DNA from: Alisma plantago-aquatica
Lineage: Eukaryota > Streptophyta > Magnoliopsida > Alismatales > Alismataceae
Assembly: GCA_963693085.1 (NCBI GenBank)
Contig: OY856411.1
Coordinates: forward strand, 1,352,616,550-1,352,680,549
Length of the DNA: 64,000 nucleotides
Direction of reading: 5' to 3'
The translations under genes were made by a program, and so were the position numbers. This document shows, piece by piece, positions 1 to 11,998 of this stretch (position 1 is its first letter; each line of letters begins with the position of its first letter). The notes beneath the pieces are model-generated. The model saw nothing but the letters and a program-made list of their open reading frames with translations, did not search any database and was not told the origin of the DNA.

Positions 1-3000
1 CCTTGTGTTGGGCAAGAGGAGGCTGTGTCGCCCAGGGCTGTGTCACCCAAGTGTGTCACCCATAGACCTTTGACCATCTTTGACCTCGTTTGTGTCACCA
101 CTAGTGGACACTTGGTGCTTGATGCTTGCATGTAGCAATGGCCTTGGACATGTGTTTAGGGCATGCTAGAGTGGTGGTTTTTGCTCTTGGACAAGTGTCC
201 CTAGGTGGGCGACACCTTGCTTGCTTTGCTTTGGTTTCTCCTGCATCCCCTTCTAAATATGCGTTTCCTTTCCCTTGCTAAGGATCCCTTTAGTTACTTA
301 GTTTCTCCTCTACCTTGGTGCACGACACACCCTCCCCTTTTGCAAGCTTGGTGGCCGATACCCTTGGAGTCTTCTTCTTCTTCCTTGGTAGTGCTTGAAG
401 CTAGGAGCTTGGAGCTTTCTTAAGGTGGGTTACATAACTCCTAACCCTAACCACACTACCTCCTTTCTATGCTCTTATATGTTGCTAGCTTAGTTATTTG
501 TTTAGTTTCTTCATGTTGGCCGAACCTATGATCTAGGGTTTCTTGGTGAGCAATACTCCTTTCTCTCCTTGGTCTAGAGGAGTGAGTTTGATCTTCTAGT
601 ATCATGAGCAACACCCCTCTCTCGCTTAAGTTGAGAGGTGAGATTGTATTCTAGTTGCTTGAGCAACACCCTCCTCTCACCATGGACTTGAAGGGTGAGC
701 TTGGTGATAGTTGTGAACCTTGCTAGGGTTGATCCTTGTGTTTCTCGTTTGGTGATAGATGATGAGTAGGACCCCTCTCTCTTAGTTGATTGAGGTGAGC
801 CATCTTCTTGATCCATTAGGGTTTTGGTACCCTTGTGCTTGAGGTTGATGACAACCTTGTGGAGTGGCTTCTTGGCCGTTAGGCTGTTGGTGGTGTTGTT
901 GCCCGATACTCTTCCCTTGGTCTGGCCTTGGGCGACACATCTTGAGGCTGTGATGGGCATCACACTACCACCCTGCCTTGTGACAGTCGATAGGCCATGG
1001 GTTGGTGGGTTGAATGATAGGTCCCCTGTTGGTTGGTTGAGCTACACCCTCTGGACGATACCCCTTGTGGAGTGCCTTGTTCGATATACACCTGGGGTAG
1101 GCGTTGCTAGTAGTTCTGTGATGGGCGTCACATTAGCTTTGTGTGTGTCGGTCGACAGCCCTACCTCTGACGGGCGTTGCGCGACACCCTGTAGCCTTAT
1201 ACACCTAGTTGCACAGCAGGCCCTTGGCCGTTATCCTTGTACACGACGTAGCATTGCAGACATGCACGGCATGCATTGCCCGTTACCCTTAAAGTGCACG
1301 GATGGGTTGGTTTCTATGTTGCCCGATATCACCTATAGATGAGGGTGCCCTGCCCGATACCACTTGTGGTGAGGGTAGAGGGTACTTATAGTAAGAGTCT
1401 TGCTCCTTCCGCAAAGTATCTATGATAAACCTTGTGTATGCATCACATTTGGCTTATAATGGTGATCCTTAATATGCTTAATGATAATTATTATGGTAAA
1501 GCTTGTTTATGTAACATACATGTCTTTACATATACATGTGACCATCTTGATATTATGTGTAAGCATGTAGAATGCCTTGCTTAATGATGTAACCTATACT
1601 TATGATCTCAATTTGAGGCATGATTGATAAAGCATATAATCATTAATGTCATCTTATATTGATGGCATGGTCATTCTGTTAAACCTATGAATATTGTGTA
1701 CACTAACCATGCATGTGGTGCATAGCCAAGTAAAAGGCTATGAGGTATATATGATGAGTAACATTACTTTGATAGTCACTCTTGATGATGAGATAACATG
1801 TATGATGTGTTTGGCTAAAAGTACTTGGGATTGCTATCCCATGATGATGATGTAAGCCTTGAGAGGCAGTGGCAGTATATGATGAGGGATTGAGATCCCA
1901 TGATATGTGGTGATGCTTGAGATGGATCTAGATGATTGGAAAGAGGCCAAGTGATAACATGTAATGTTGGATCCTTGTGATGGATCAGGATGATGTGATT
2001 ACAATAAAAGCATAATGTTGAGTTTTATGTTGTTTATTTCTTGTTATAGTTTACATGTTATAAAACTTGGTTGAATCTTGCAATCCATATAAAAGATACT
2101 AATTAATCACAGTGGAACATATCATGTAGTTGCCCTGGCCATAGATCCATCATTGTCAGGAGCTGGTGATGGTGAAACGGGTTCTCCTACGGGTTAACCC
2201 GGAGTGCATATTGTTGAGTATGCGAGGTTTTACCTAGCCTAAAATGAGGAGGTAAGAGTGCAACTTCGGTTGTAGACTCCAGGGTGCAGATTCAGGCCCG
2301 TAGCCCAAGTATGTGAAGAGCATGGTGAATAGGCCCATGGCTCAGGATATGTGATATGAGGAGCATGAATGAGTTCATGGATCAGAGCACAGTGAACATG
2401 TCTGTGGCTCAGTTTCACTAGCGCCGATACCTGTACCTAGGCGGGCTAGGCAGAGGGTAGCCTGACCCTATGGCTGAGGCCACTTCAGCATGAGACTGTA
2501 GTCCTTCTTGTATTGTACTCATGCACTGACCATGAGGTGGGAGGTCGTGGAGTCTAGCTCTTCCATTGACCTTGTATGGCACCGACTCTGGGTTTCGCAG
2601 CCGTCGGTTGGATTTGAATGGTACAGTTCACTTCCTCTGGACATAACAATACGTAGTCCAGCCGTATAGTATTTACTGCTTAAGGAAAAACACGGAACAT
2701 TGGTTGAGGCCTTGCTTGCATAGTTAATCTTGTTATATCTTACAGTTACTTATATGTTCCTCATGTTATGTGGTAATACCTTATAAATCTTATCTTGTTA
2801 ATCATGTTCCATAAAGAAATAGTTGGATATATGTCTTCCGTACACCTGGTAAGCTTGTCCATATGAATAGCTTTACTTTACATAACTGCTCTTGTTATAT
2901 CCTTATCAGTTATCTGCCGTCGTTGCTTTATCTTTCTGAGGTTTTGTAGTTTCGGCGGGGAGTTATGTTTCTCACTGGGACTGTGTGTCTCACCCCGATG

Positions 3001-3466
3001 GTTTACACTTTTTTTTAGGTGGTCGAGCTAGACGTGGTGGTGGTCGTGGAGTTGCGGCCGAGCAGCAAGACAAGCAGTAGAAGGCAAGAGATGGACATGC
3101 TGCTATTTTGGATGTTTTGTAGTAGAGTCTTAGAGTCATCCCTGTACTCTCAGGTCCTTGGAGGTGTTTTGACGTTGTTTCACGATATATAATTATTGAT
3201 GTTCTGTATATCCTGCGGCTAGCCGGATGTGGGCCTTTATGTATGTATAAACCGGTGATGAACGCATGTGTTGGTTAGATAGCTGTCCCTCTAAGTTGTG
3301 GATACGTATCAAGGCTTGTATATGCTTATATAACCTGGTTGACGTGCATGATGAGGACCTAAATGTAATAGTTTCTCAGTTTATCAGCTTTCCGCAATCG
3401 GTTTTAATTAACCCGTGTTTTTAGTAATCTGTGGTTATGGTGATTTTCACACGTTTTCGCGTAACA
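1..3466 (+). mobile_element. Partial LTR of a Tekay/Del-like Ty3 retrotransposon
   Basis: I read this as the right-hand part of a long plant LTR whose left end lies outside the window. Seen: near 2965-3000 a 'cactgggactgtgtgtctcac' type sequence followed by a T-tract and AGGTGG (about 3005-3022), an arrangement I associate with Tekay-clade chromovirus LTRs. Around 2160-2260 there is a 'gttaacccggagtgcatattg' type stretch. The probable terminus is 'ttcgcgtaaca' at 3466, because coding-like ULP sequence on the other strand starts right after it. The first 1.4 kb is studded with 'gcccgata' and 'gcgacac' words. No coding sequence was recognised. The family call rests on memory of the LTR style, not on an alignment. 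Confidence 0.45.
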
Positions 3467-3792
3467 CCTCGCTGTCTGTGTGATAGTGGGATGTGTTGCC
3501 ACACATTCCAACCTGTCTAGCGTTAAATGGGACATAATTGGTACCATGTTTGAAAGTTCTAGTTTTCTTTTCGTAAATTTATACAATTTCCCTTATGAGA
3601 ACAATATCTAAACCCTTTGGCCATTTCAAGGATGTAAAATGTCCAAAAATAGTGGTCCTCAACATCTCCTTGTGCTCGTCCCTGGCAAATTCTAACATCG
3701 ACAAGAATTTCCGAAATGAACAGCGTGAGCTAAAACCTTTTTTAACACTTGTGGTGCATTCTTCATCGTCATCATAACCAGAGTCAGTCATC
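3467..3792 (-). pseudogene. Exon fragment of a ULP-type transposon gene (plant mobile/DUF1985-like domain)
   Basis: The minus-strand translation starts after a possible splice acceptor (atgtag at 3798-3793). An acidic stretch is followed by a Cys-Ser-Phe segment, then 'TTIFGHFTSLKWPKGLDIVL' and, after one in-frame TAA, a 'YEKKTRTFKHG' segment. This order resembles the 'F..L...p..l...L...Y' part of the N-terminal domain of plant ULP1-like transposon genes. It also resembles the exon at 61771-62489 of this window (RCS then ML.T.F then a DI.L pattern). The stop codon, and the LTR running up to its 3' edge, show a dead fragment. It may be the remains of a second, older ULP-carrying MULE. No catalytic domain is present. 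Confidence 0.4.
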
Positions 3793-4978
3793 CTACATTA
3801 AGTGTTATAAGATATGTCACACACTATTTTCCAAGTTCTGTAATATTACATTACTATTGTAAATTTACACATTTTAAGAGCAGTAATACAAATAACACAA
3901 TCAAGCACTTTTTATTTGTTGCACGTTGCTTTACCAAACACAGTCAGTGGTCGTGCACTTACATATCTTTAACAACACTGCTACAATGTTTGATTGCCAT
4001 TAATACAGTTGGCAGGGTATGATGTCCATATCAGAAATCACACATATGATCATTTACAAACAATGTTACATATACAGAATAGTGATCTCAATGCATAACA
4101 TGCGCGTACTGACACATTTGTTAGGACGATTATGTAACACTTCTTAAACATTTCTTATAGAACTCTATCAGCTTGTTTGCATTACATAGTATTCTTGTGT
4201 ACATCAAATAACATTTTAAATTTGTGCTAGTCTACATTGTATTGCAAACTATCGCTGGTTCTACAAAACACCTTGCATACATGTGCATACTTGTTTTACT
4301 AAATCAGTCTTTTAGCATCACTGAAACTCAATTGCAACCCCCCCCCGCACCTGGCTTAGTCCATTACATTACAACATTGCCTGGTACTACGTTACCTACT
4401 AACATGCCACACTGTCCCTGTAAACTTACATCTTTTTTTGTAACTTAGCTCTCATGCTTTTTTCGTAGTATCACATAACCTTGCTATGTTTATCGCTACT
4501 CATGTAACATTATATATACCAAAATCCACATTATCAATTACTTGTTGCCTCGTTTGCCTTTATTACACTTGCATTCTTAATCTTACTTGCAATCAGGGTG
4601 TATTTACTCATCCTAATTGCCCAACCTTGTGGCCAGGTGTGCATATCCAATTTATTATTACTTTTTCCCGTGGTAGCTCATGCCAACATAACTTTTACGC
4701 ATTCAACCTTCTTATACACATACCCCAACTGAAAATCCCATTACTTAGTAACTCAGCTAATCCACAGAACATTCACATTGGTTCCTTAGTAATCCACATC
4801 CATAACGATTCTGCAGTATCTACTGCTACAACTAGCATTGTTGCTACATTACAAGTTCACATTCACTAATATTTTTGTACTACCATATCACCTACCTTTG
4901 CTTATTGGATTATATTGCAATGTCACCCTACTTCACCAAATACCTTCTCTTCTCATTGCCAATGCTTGTTGCTCACAT
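3793..4978. other. AT-rich DNA without recognisable genes
   Basis: This stretch is rich in 'ttacatt' and 'gtaac' words, and its open frames (for example 4224-4869, plus strand) have low-complexity composition and no recognisable domain. By position it could be intron or upstream sequence of the ULP fragment at 3467-3792, but no exon was found in it. Confidence 0.3.
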
Positions 4979-6240
4979 GAACACAATACCATTTCACAAC
5001 TCCCAGTAACCACCATGACACAACATGCTCACACAAACCAACATGTTCTAGCACATCCTGTTAAGAGCAGCATATGAAATACAAAAAATTCTAGCACACC
5101 TTCGGCTGACCACCTTGCCTCAATGCATTTTAACACACACCCATATGTTCTTCCGTTAACAACATCCTACTCATGCTATAGCAGTTCACCTTTGTTGCCC
5201 CTTCCCTACATTAGCTTTTGTATCCACCCACGAGCAACCTGAAAACATTGTTACACTGTTGTAACACCATACCCTTGTTACCTGGTTGGTAACCCTAACA
5301 CATCCCTAACCCTTGATCACCACCTTCCACTAAGCCCCTACTTTTTGGGGTTGTCTTCGTAACATAACACCTCAACGATGTGAACTAACACACTTACAAC
5401 CCCCCCTCCAAACGAACACAATAACATTTCACAACTCCCAGTAACCATAACATGCTCACACAAACCAACATGTTCTCCTGTTAAGAGCAGCATATGAAAT
5501 ACAAAAAAATCTAGCACACCTTTGGCTGACCACCTTGCGACAACACATTTTAACACACACCCATATGTTCTTCCATTAACAACATCCTATTGACGCTATA
5601 GCAGTTCACCTTTGTTGCCCCTTCCCTACATTAGCTTTTGTATCCACCCACTAGCAACTTGAAAACATTGTTACACTGTGGTAACACCGTACCCTTGTTA
5701 CCTGGTTGGTAACCCTAACACATCCCTAACCCTTGATCACCACCTTCTACTAAGGCCCTAATTTTCTGGGTTGTCTTTGTAACATAACACCTCAACGATG
5801 TGAACTAACACACTTACAACCCCCCCTAATGAACACAATAACATTTCACAACTCCTAGTAACCATAACATGCTCACACAAACCAACGTGTTCTCCTGTTA
5901 TGAGCAGCATATGAAATACAAAAAATTCTAGCACACCTTCGGCTGACCACCTTACCACAACGCATTTTAACACACCCATATGTTCTTCCATTAACATCAT
6001 CCTACTGACGCTATACCAGTTCACCTTTGTTGCCCCTTCCCTGCATTAGCTTTTTTATCCACCCACCAGCAACCTGATAACATTGTTACACTGTGGTAAC
6101 ACTGTACCGTTGTTACCTAGTTTGTGACCCTAACACACCCCTAACCCTTGATCACCACCTTCCACCAAGCCTTTGCTTTTTTGGGTTGTCTTCGTAACAT
6201 AACACCTCAATGATGTGAACTAACACACTTACCCCCCCCC
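4979..6240. repeat. Three tandem copies of a 420-bp unit
   Basis: The segment 'ttaagagcagcatatgaaat' and all surrounding sequence recur at 5061, 5481 and 5898 (last copy slightly altered), giving periods of 420 and 417 bp. Each unit contains 'gttacctggttggtaaccc', 'ccctaacacatccctaaccc', 'cgtaacataacacctcaa' and a C-tract. The third unit ends in a long C-run then A-run (about 6232-6253). Copies differ by scattered substitutions and small indels. No coding capacity was recognised. The array lies upstream of the minus-strand ULP fragment and may be its promoter or an intron. Confidence 0.85.
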
Positions 6241-7779
6241 CCCCCAAAAAAAAACCACAACCCCTGTCACAACGCTTGCACTCATTCTCGCCTCCCAGCC
6301 TTTTACCCTTCGGCATGCACCAACTACCCACCGCACCAAGGTCAGCTTGTTAGTTGTCTACACCCTTCTGTTGTCTTCTCCAGTGTCTAACACCTAGTCC
6401 CTCTTGCATCACCATCAGGTTAGCAGCATAGCGACAAGGGGTGCGCTATTAGGTCATCCTCTCATTTTGCACCAATGAAGAAGTAGGGAGAAAACAAGCT
6501 CACCTTCCGGCGCTGGACAAGTCCTCCTATTAAGGGGGTCGTTTCTGGCCAAACCCTCCTCTTTCCTCAGCCGGCGGACACCTAGCGCCGGTCCGTTCGC
6601 CTTTCTGCGTGCACAGCAACACAACGCTGCTCTGCCTGCATCCACTGAAGCCGCCGGTGCTCAGTAGTTCCCTCGGCCACCGCCGCTAGTTGGAGCTCGG
6701 GAAGGGGGGCAAAAAGAGGGGAAAAGGTGAGCGGGAATGAGAGAGAGCGGAGAGTTGAATATACTGGCGGTTGGTGGTGGGGGAATTGGGTTGACGGACA
6801 GAGAATGTTAGTGAGCGGAATAAATAAGAATGGAAAGAATAGGAGAGGGTGGTGTGCAGCAGTTGACACAGGGGCGTTGACATGACATGTGTTGTCGTGT
6901 AGTATGGTCGTCCGGTTTAGGGTCCGGGAACACCTCTATATAGCAACCCTCGTTATTAATTGACATTAGTGCTTCCATTCCAGCTATGTAGAGCAGAATT
7001 TTTGTTTGTATTATTGTCTGACATACTGTTGTTCTCAGAAATAATTGTTTATAGATGCTTGTACTCATAGAGGCCCATTCTATAGGTATGATTATGTACC
7101 CCAATGATTGACCGTTAATTTTCTGTTCAAAGCCATGAACCCCTGCCTGACTCGTAGAGAAATACATTTCGAATCTGAATTTTGTTAATGGGGATCGGTC
7201 TCGGAAGCGGATGTTGATGTGCAAATTAAAATTTGAGTAAATACTGAGTCGAACAAATTTATAAAATCAAAATTCTGATTAAGAACCGATTCCGTACATG
7301 TAAATATTCCAACAGAAAATTCTAAATTCACATATGTACAGTTCCGTATCAATCAACCAGTTGTACATAAAGTCCTAAACGTGCCTATTACATAAGATTA
7401 CAACGAAAACTTCCGGTTCTGAAATTGACTTTTTGTACCAAGGAAGCTGCCGACCGAAAACTGAAAAATTTAGTCTTTTGACACCCCAACTCCATGGCAT
7501 CTGATGGAGAACCGTAACAAGACATCCTCGACGAGACTCTGCTAGCCTTCTCTGCGTGCCTCTTTCACACTATCCTTTGCATCGCAGCTCATGATTAAAG
7601 ACTCTAGGGTTATAGAACTTGTGATTTTATTATACGAAAATGATTCAATCACGCCCCCGCCCCTCCGTCAAGCACATCATAGACGGCGGCTGGGGTGGTT
7701 TTGTAGGGGTAAAAGTAAATTTCAGATGATGACGTGGCGACCTTTAATTAAATAGGTTAGTAGAAGGTGTGCAAAATTC
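6241..7779. other. Unassigned region with a GC-rich block
   Basis: The block 6450-6880 is GC-rich. Read on the minus strand it is pyrimidine-rich, with frames of 63-95 codons that lack recognisable domains, like a plant 5' leader or first exon. Upstream of it on that strand, at 6935, is 'ctatata' (plus-strand reading). The 138-codon minus frame at 6808-7224 is not recognised. The rest, to 7779, is ordinary AT-rich sequence in which I see nothing. Confidence 0.25.
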
Positions 7780-8943
7780 AAATAAATTTATTTTGTTTAT
7801 AACTTTTGGACCATGAATAATTTTTTGAAGAAAATAAAAATTATTGGATTTGTTATGAAAAATACATTCCAACAAGATTAATATTGATATATTTTTAACA
7901 AAAAAATATAAAAATGATATAAATAGGTTATTCTGGGTGCCAATGAACTATTTTGGACGTCAATTAACAATCTTTGGGTGTCATTAGCTATTTATGGGCG
8001 TCGCTATAATTCTAGGTGTCAATGAATCATTTTGAGCACCATTTTAAATTTCTGGGTGTCAATTAACCATTTTGGGAGTCAATTACCTTATTTGGGCGTC
8101 ATCTTTATACTTTTGGGTGTTAATGAACTATTTTAGGCGTCAATTAATCATTTTTGGGTGTCAATAACCTTTTATGGGAACCATAGCATCCAAAAATGCT
8201 TTATTTAGGAGTCATTTTAAACTCAATTAACCATCTTTGGGTGTCATTAGTCATTTATGAGCGTTGTTATAATTCTCGGTGTCAATAAACCATTTTGGGC
8301 GCCATTTTAAACTTCTGGGTGTCAATGAACCATTTCGGGCATCAATTACCTTATTTAAACATCATCTTTATACTTTTGGGTATCAATGAACTATTTGGGG
8401 GCGCCAATTAATTAATTTTGAGTGTCAATAATCTTTTATGGGCGCCATAGCATCACAAAATGCTTTATTTGAGCGTCATTTTAAACTTCTGGGTGTCAAT
8501 GAACTATTTTGGGTGTCAATTACCTTATTTGTGCGTCATCTTTATACTTTTGGGTGTCAATGCACCATTTTGGACACCAATTAACCATTTTTGGGTGTCA
8601 ATAATCATTTATGAGCGCCATAGCATCAAAAAATGGCTAAATAGCGCCAAAAATGGTTAAATAGTTGTTTTGGTTGTCGATACCTTATTTGGGTGTCATC
8701 TTTATACTTCTGAGTATCAATGCACCATTTTGAGCGTCAACTAACCATTTTTGGATGTCAATAATCATTTATGGGCGCCATAGTTGGTTGTCAATTATAT
8801 ATATATCATTTTTGTATTTTTTTTATCAAAAATATGTCAATATTAGGCTTGTTAGATTGCATTTTTTGTAACGAAATCAACGATTTTTGTTTCATTAAAA
8901 AATTCTTTACGGTTGAAAAGTTATAAGAGAAACAAATTTATTT
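7780..8943. mobile_element. Foldback-type element with ~145-bp inverted arms
   Basis: The left arm (7780-7923) and the right arm (8799-8943) are inverted copies of each other along their whole length. Matching blocks include 'aaataaattt', 'ataactttt', 'aattttttgaa/aattttttaatg', 'ggatttgttatgaaaaa' against 'gatttcgttacaaaaaa', 'aacaag.ttaatattga.ata' and 'aaaaatgatat'. The DNA between the arms is a degenerate tandem array. Long inverted arms around internal short repeats are the architecture of foldback-type transposons. No target duplication or transposase was identified, so the class is inferred. Confidence 0.6.
7924..8798. repeat. Degenerate ~20-40-bp tandem array inside the foldback element
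   Basis: The core word 'tttGGGTGTCAATgAACCAt' and its variants (GGGCGTCAATTA, GGGCGCCAT, GGGCGTCATC) recur roughly every 20-35 bp. A higher-order unit is visible: the segment 'cattttaaacttctgggtgt' recurs at about 8035, 8303 and 8478. The short frame at 8460-8660 is a by-product of this array, not a gene. Confidence 0.75.
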
Positions 8944-9046
8944 ATCTATTGCATAATTAAAAAAAAACATCCACTCACCATCGTACGATTTGGGAGCTGG
9001 TTTGAGGCCGATTTCACCCACGTGTGAAATCAGGCGTGACTGGGCG

Positions 9047-9735
9047 TGAGCATCTGAGAATCTTTTTTTTTAGTTAAATAGACAAATTTCATTATGGAGG
9101 AGCCATACGACATCTACATGAGGAGAAAAATAAACTAAAAGATCACACAAAGATCAAGAACAGATACATACCACCACAAAAACTCATATCAGAATCTGAT
9201 AAGGACAATGATGTATAGATCTCTTTCTCCTTCGCTGGCTAAGGCAACTTTCTATGAGGAATACCTTCAACCTGAGTATGTATATGTGGTAAAGTACCTG
9301 CACTAAATCGGTGTTCCAAAAGAATATTTTTCCCGCACTTGCTGCCATACAAACTCCACAACAAAATTGACCGAGAAAGAAAAATCTATCACGAGAAGAG
9401 AAAGCAGCGCTGATTAACAGCGAGATAGACAAAATGAGAGAACAATCTAAACAAAAAGCCAGTAAAAGAGAAAGGGGATAGGAAATTCGTCGCAGCCGGG
9501 CTCAATGATAAAGAGGAAGAAGACAACTGCCTCTAAAGACACCACGCCCACACACCTCCTGAAGAAGAGACCCTACTGATGACGAGTAAGAAGAGGCTGA
9601 TGGGGAGCGGAGCACCGCTTTGCGGCGGCCAAACCCCCTCCCTCCAGCCAGCCGCCTATGGAGGAAGTAACCCTAGCGGCGCTAGGGTGAGAGAGCGGGG
9701 AGTTAGTTCCTATAGTATGAGCATTAGAGAATCTT
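9047..9735 (-). mobile_element. Short non-autonomous retroposon (LINE-derived or SINE-like)
   Basis: Near-perfect 18-bp direct repeats flank the unit: 'tgagcatctgagaatctt' (9047-9064) and 'tgagcattagagaatctt' (9718-9735), 16 of 18 identical. Immediately inside the left repeat is a T-run (9061-9070), a poly(A) tail on the minus strand, preceded on that strand by an 'ataatgaaatttgtctattt' tail. The opposite (5') end on the minus strand is GC-rich, with 'cctagcgccgctaggg' and a 'ggctggctggagggaggggg' stretch, like a plant LINE 5' UTR. The body of about 650 bp is too short for LINE proteins. I infer an internally deleted LINE or a SINE mobilised by LINE machinery. The minus frame at 9184-9432 is not recognised. 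Confidence 0.6.
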
Positions 9736-10387
9736 AGTTCTTTATTATAGCAATCTTTTGTTCCTAGTTTCGGTTTCCTGCTACTCTGGCGGGATACTTG
9801 ACCATTGACCAACTGCAAAGCGCAGACTCAGGGTGCCGATCATCTGGCAAAAACAACCACTCGGAAAGCGTACAACAAATGTACAACGCAGAGGGAGAGC
9901 TGTTTGGCGTTGTCATGTGTGAAACCGGAGCCCCAAAGGCCTCCTCCTTCATAGCAGAGCCAGAGATTATAGTCAAGTGGGGCACCAGTAATGAAGGGCC
10001 TTTGATACGGATTTTGGATAGGACACTATGCATAATTTTTCAATAGAGTGCAACCTTCTTTGCATTGAGCCAATACGTCAATCCAAAATCAGGGTCAGGG
10101 CTGTGCCCTCCCCGGTCAATACGTGGCTACGCCTCTCTAGTTCCCATCGATTGGGGGTTTGTTTTCACACTGCTTTTATATACCCGATTCGGGATAATTG
10201 CATGGCATCCTATAACACTGTACGAAGACGTCACGGTCAAACTTGAGACCGTTTCCTACGTCTGGTAGTCGTAGCTGTCGGCCTGGTCCAGCAAGTCTCC
10301 AAAAAATAACTGTTTTGTCTAAAGAATAACCGTCTTGTCTCTAATTTCATATAACTCCTAACCTTTACCAAATCCGAAATCTTCCAC
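9736..10387. other. No feature recognised
   Basis: Mixed-composition DNA with short overlapping frames on both strands, none with a recognisable domain. Confidence 0.3.
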
Positions 10388-10390
10388 TAT

Positions 10391-10732
10391 GGGCATGCTT
10401 GGTTACCGGGATTTTGACGTATTGGATTGTATTCTGGACTCCAGTTCAGCAAATTTTATGTTTGGTTTGCAGGATTGGAGAAATAAGGCTAATCCCGGGA
10501 TTTTTAGACATAATAGGAATCCCGTATTTTGGTCTCCATCAAAATTCTCCCGGATGCCAAAATCCATCATGGGCAAGATGGTAGACACGAAAAAAAATAA
10601 ATTCCACACTTACAAAATCCAGCAAATCAAACATAAAATTTTACTTTGCGGGATTTTGAGAATGCAACATTTCAGTAATGCGGGATGGACAGAATACAAG
10701 ATTTCAGTAAATCCTGCAAACCAAACGTGCCC
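10391..10732. mobile_element. Tourist/Harbinger-like MITE, copy 1
   Basis: 342 bp with terminal inverted repeats: 'gggcatgcttggttaccggg' at the left and, read inverted, 'gggcacgtttggtttgcagg' at the right. A TAT trinucleotide lies immediately outside each end (10388-10390 and 10733-10735). The internal words 'ggattgtattctgga' and 'atgtttggtttgcagg' are shared with the next element. The terminal sequence and 3-bp target duplication suit PIF/Harbinger MITEs, although TAT departs from the usual TTA/TAA. It is non-coding; the short frames within it are spurious. Confidence 0.65.
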
Positions 10733-10735
10733 TAT

Positions 10736-11101
10736 GGGGGCGTTTGTTTTGCTGGATACGGGTGGATTGGATTGTATTCCAGAACCCGTCCGCTGAAATT
10801 TTAGGTTTGTTTTGCTGTATACGGAAAAATCGGGATATCCTGCGGACGGCAGTTGGTAAGTAACAACTGTATTCTGCTCTCTAGTTCGAAAGTGTTGGGC
10901 GCCGCCATCCAGCAGGCCCTCCGTGCATTTTTCTTCAGTCTTCGTATACTTGTGCCCAACATCTCCACCACTTGTTTGTTCTAACCAAACATAAATGATC
11001 ATTCTACAGAATTCTTAGAAGTCTGATTTTTCAAAATTCTGGAGTACATGAATGCAGTAAAAGGTCAAGATCCTGCAAAATCCGTTAATCCAAACGTCCC
11101 C
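10736..11101. mobile_element. Tourist/Harbinger-like MITE, copy 2
   Basis: 366 bp, starting 'gggggcgtttgttttgctgg' and ending in the inverted form of 'ggggacgtttggattaacgg'. TAT lies on both sides (10733-10735 and 11102-11104), the left one shared with copy 1. It shares 'ggattgtattcc' and 'ctgaaattttaggtttg' with copy 1, so the two are diverged members of one family lying end to end. Confidence 0.65.
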
Positions 11102-11104
11102 TAT

Positions 11105-11658
11105 ACCGGTGCCTTCCGTCCACCTAAAGTCCAAATCTTCATCATCCTAATTTAACCTTTCTTCTTCTGCAATTATTCACTTCTTTTATTTTATACATGA
11201 CAATATGTTAGGCTCTTTTATTAATACGACTTGTCTCATGTGTTTAGAATGCGCCTTAGTTCGAACGTAAGTTGACTTTATCTTACGTGACACATGTCTG
11301 ACCCAAAGCCTACACTGACTAGTTTGAACACAACCAACATAACCCGGCCCAAACATGATTACAGATTATTTTATTACAAACATTACTAAAAAAAACATAA
11401 TTCAAAATGTTAGTGAACCTGAATCTTTTCATGACCGGATCCAAACTGGACACAAACCCAGCCGATCAGAACTAAGCCTAAACGATAGCATACTAGATTC
11501 AACCCAATTGGAACTGACACAAAATCCGAACATACTCCTCAAACCCCAGAATTTCTGAATTGTATGAGACTAAATTGCAACGGTAACTTGGTAAGGTCTA
11601 TTTTCAGAAGAGCCTGGTGCTATTTGAGCCTAGTCAGGTCAGCATTTAGTTTTACCTC
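11105..11658. other. No feature recognised
   Basis: AT-rich intervening DNA without domains or repeats that I recognise. Confidence 0.3.
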
Positions 11659-11998
11659 CATTACTATTACAGAAAATATTTTTCACAACGGGTAAGATAC
11701 AACAGTTATGTTAGTTGTATTGTAGTTAGCATAAATGTTACAACAAGTCTATTTGTGAGTTGTTTAATATATATATTATACGACACACGTTATATAAATA
11801 GGTCAAATTCGTTGTAGTACACGTGATACTGCAATAGGTGTTAAACTATTATGATAGAAAATGATATTACAACATACTCAAACTCGTTGTAAAAGACCAT
11901 AAATATACAACATGATGTAACACGTTGTAATAGTCATGTATGCTAACTTGTTGTAATAGATCATAATTACGCAACATACTCTAACATGTTGTCTTACT
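11659..11998 (+). mobile_element. CACTA-like terminus with subterminal repeats
   Basis: The sequence 'cattactattacagaaaat' followed by 'atttttcacaacggg' (11659-11692) resembles a decayed plant CACTA end (CACTACTA-GAAAA, then ACAACGG). Downstream, 'acaac' and 'gttgta' words recur in both orientations ('acacgttgtaatagtcatg', 'acttgttgtaatagatcat', 'acatgttgtcttac'), as subterminal repeats of CACTA elements do. I found no opposite end, so this is probably a truncated or solo end. Confidence 0.4.

Noticed and set aside
4224..5077. Chain of plus-strand frames of 74-127 codons
   Set aside because: Low-complexity composition, no domain, and the last overlaps the 420-bp tandem repeat.
5290..6150. 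Telomere-like 'ccctaac' words
   Set aside because: Only isolated words, once or twice per 420-bp unit; no (CCCTAAA)n run.
6582..7224. Minus-strand frames of 65-138 codons
   Set aside because: No recognisable domain; kept only as a possible leader region.
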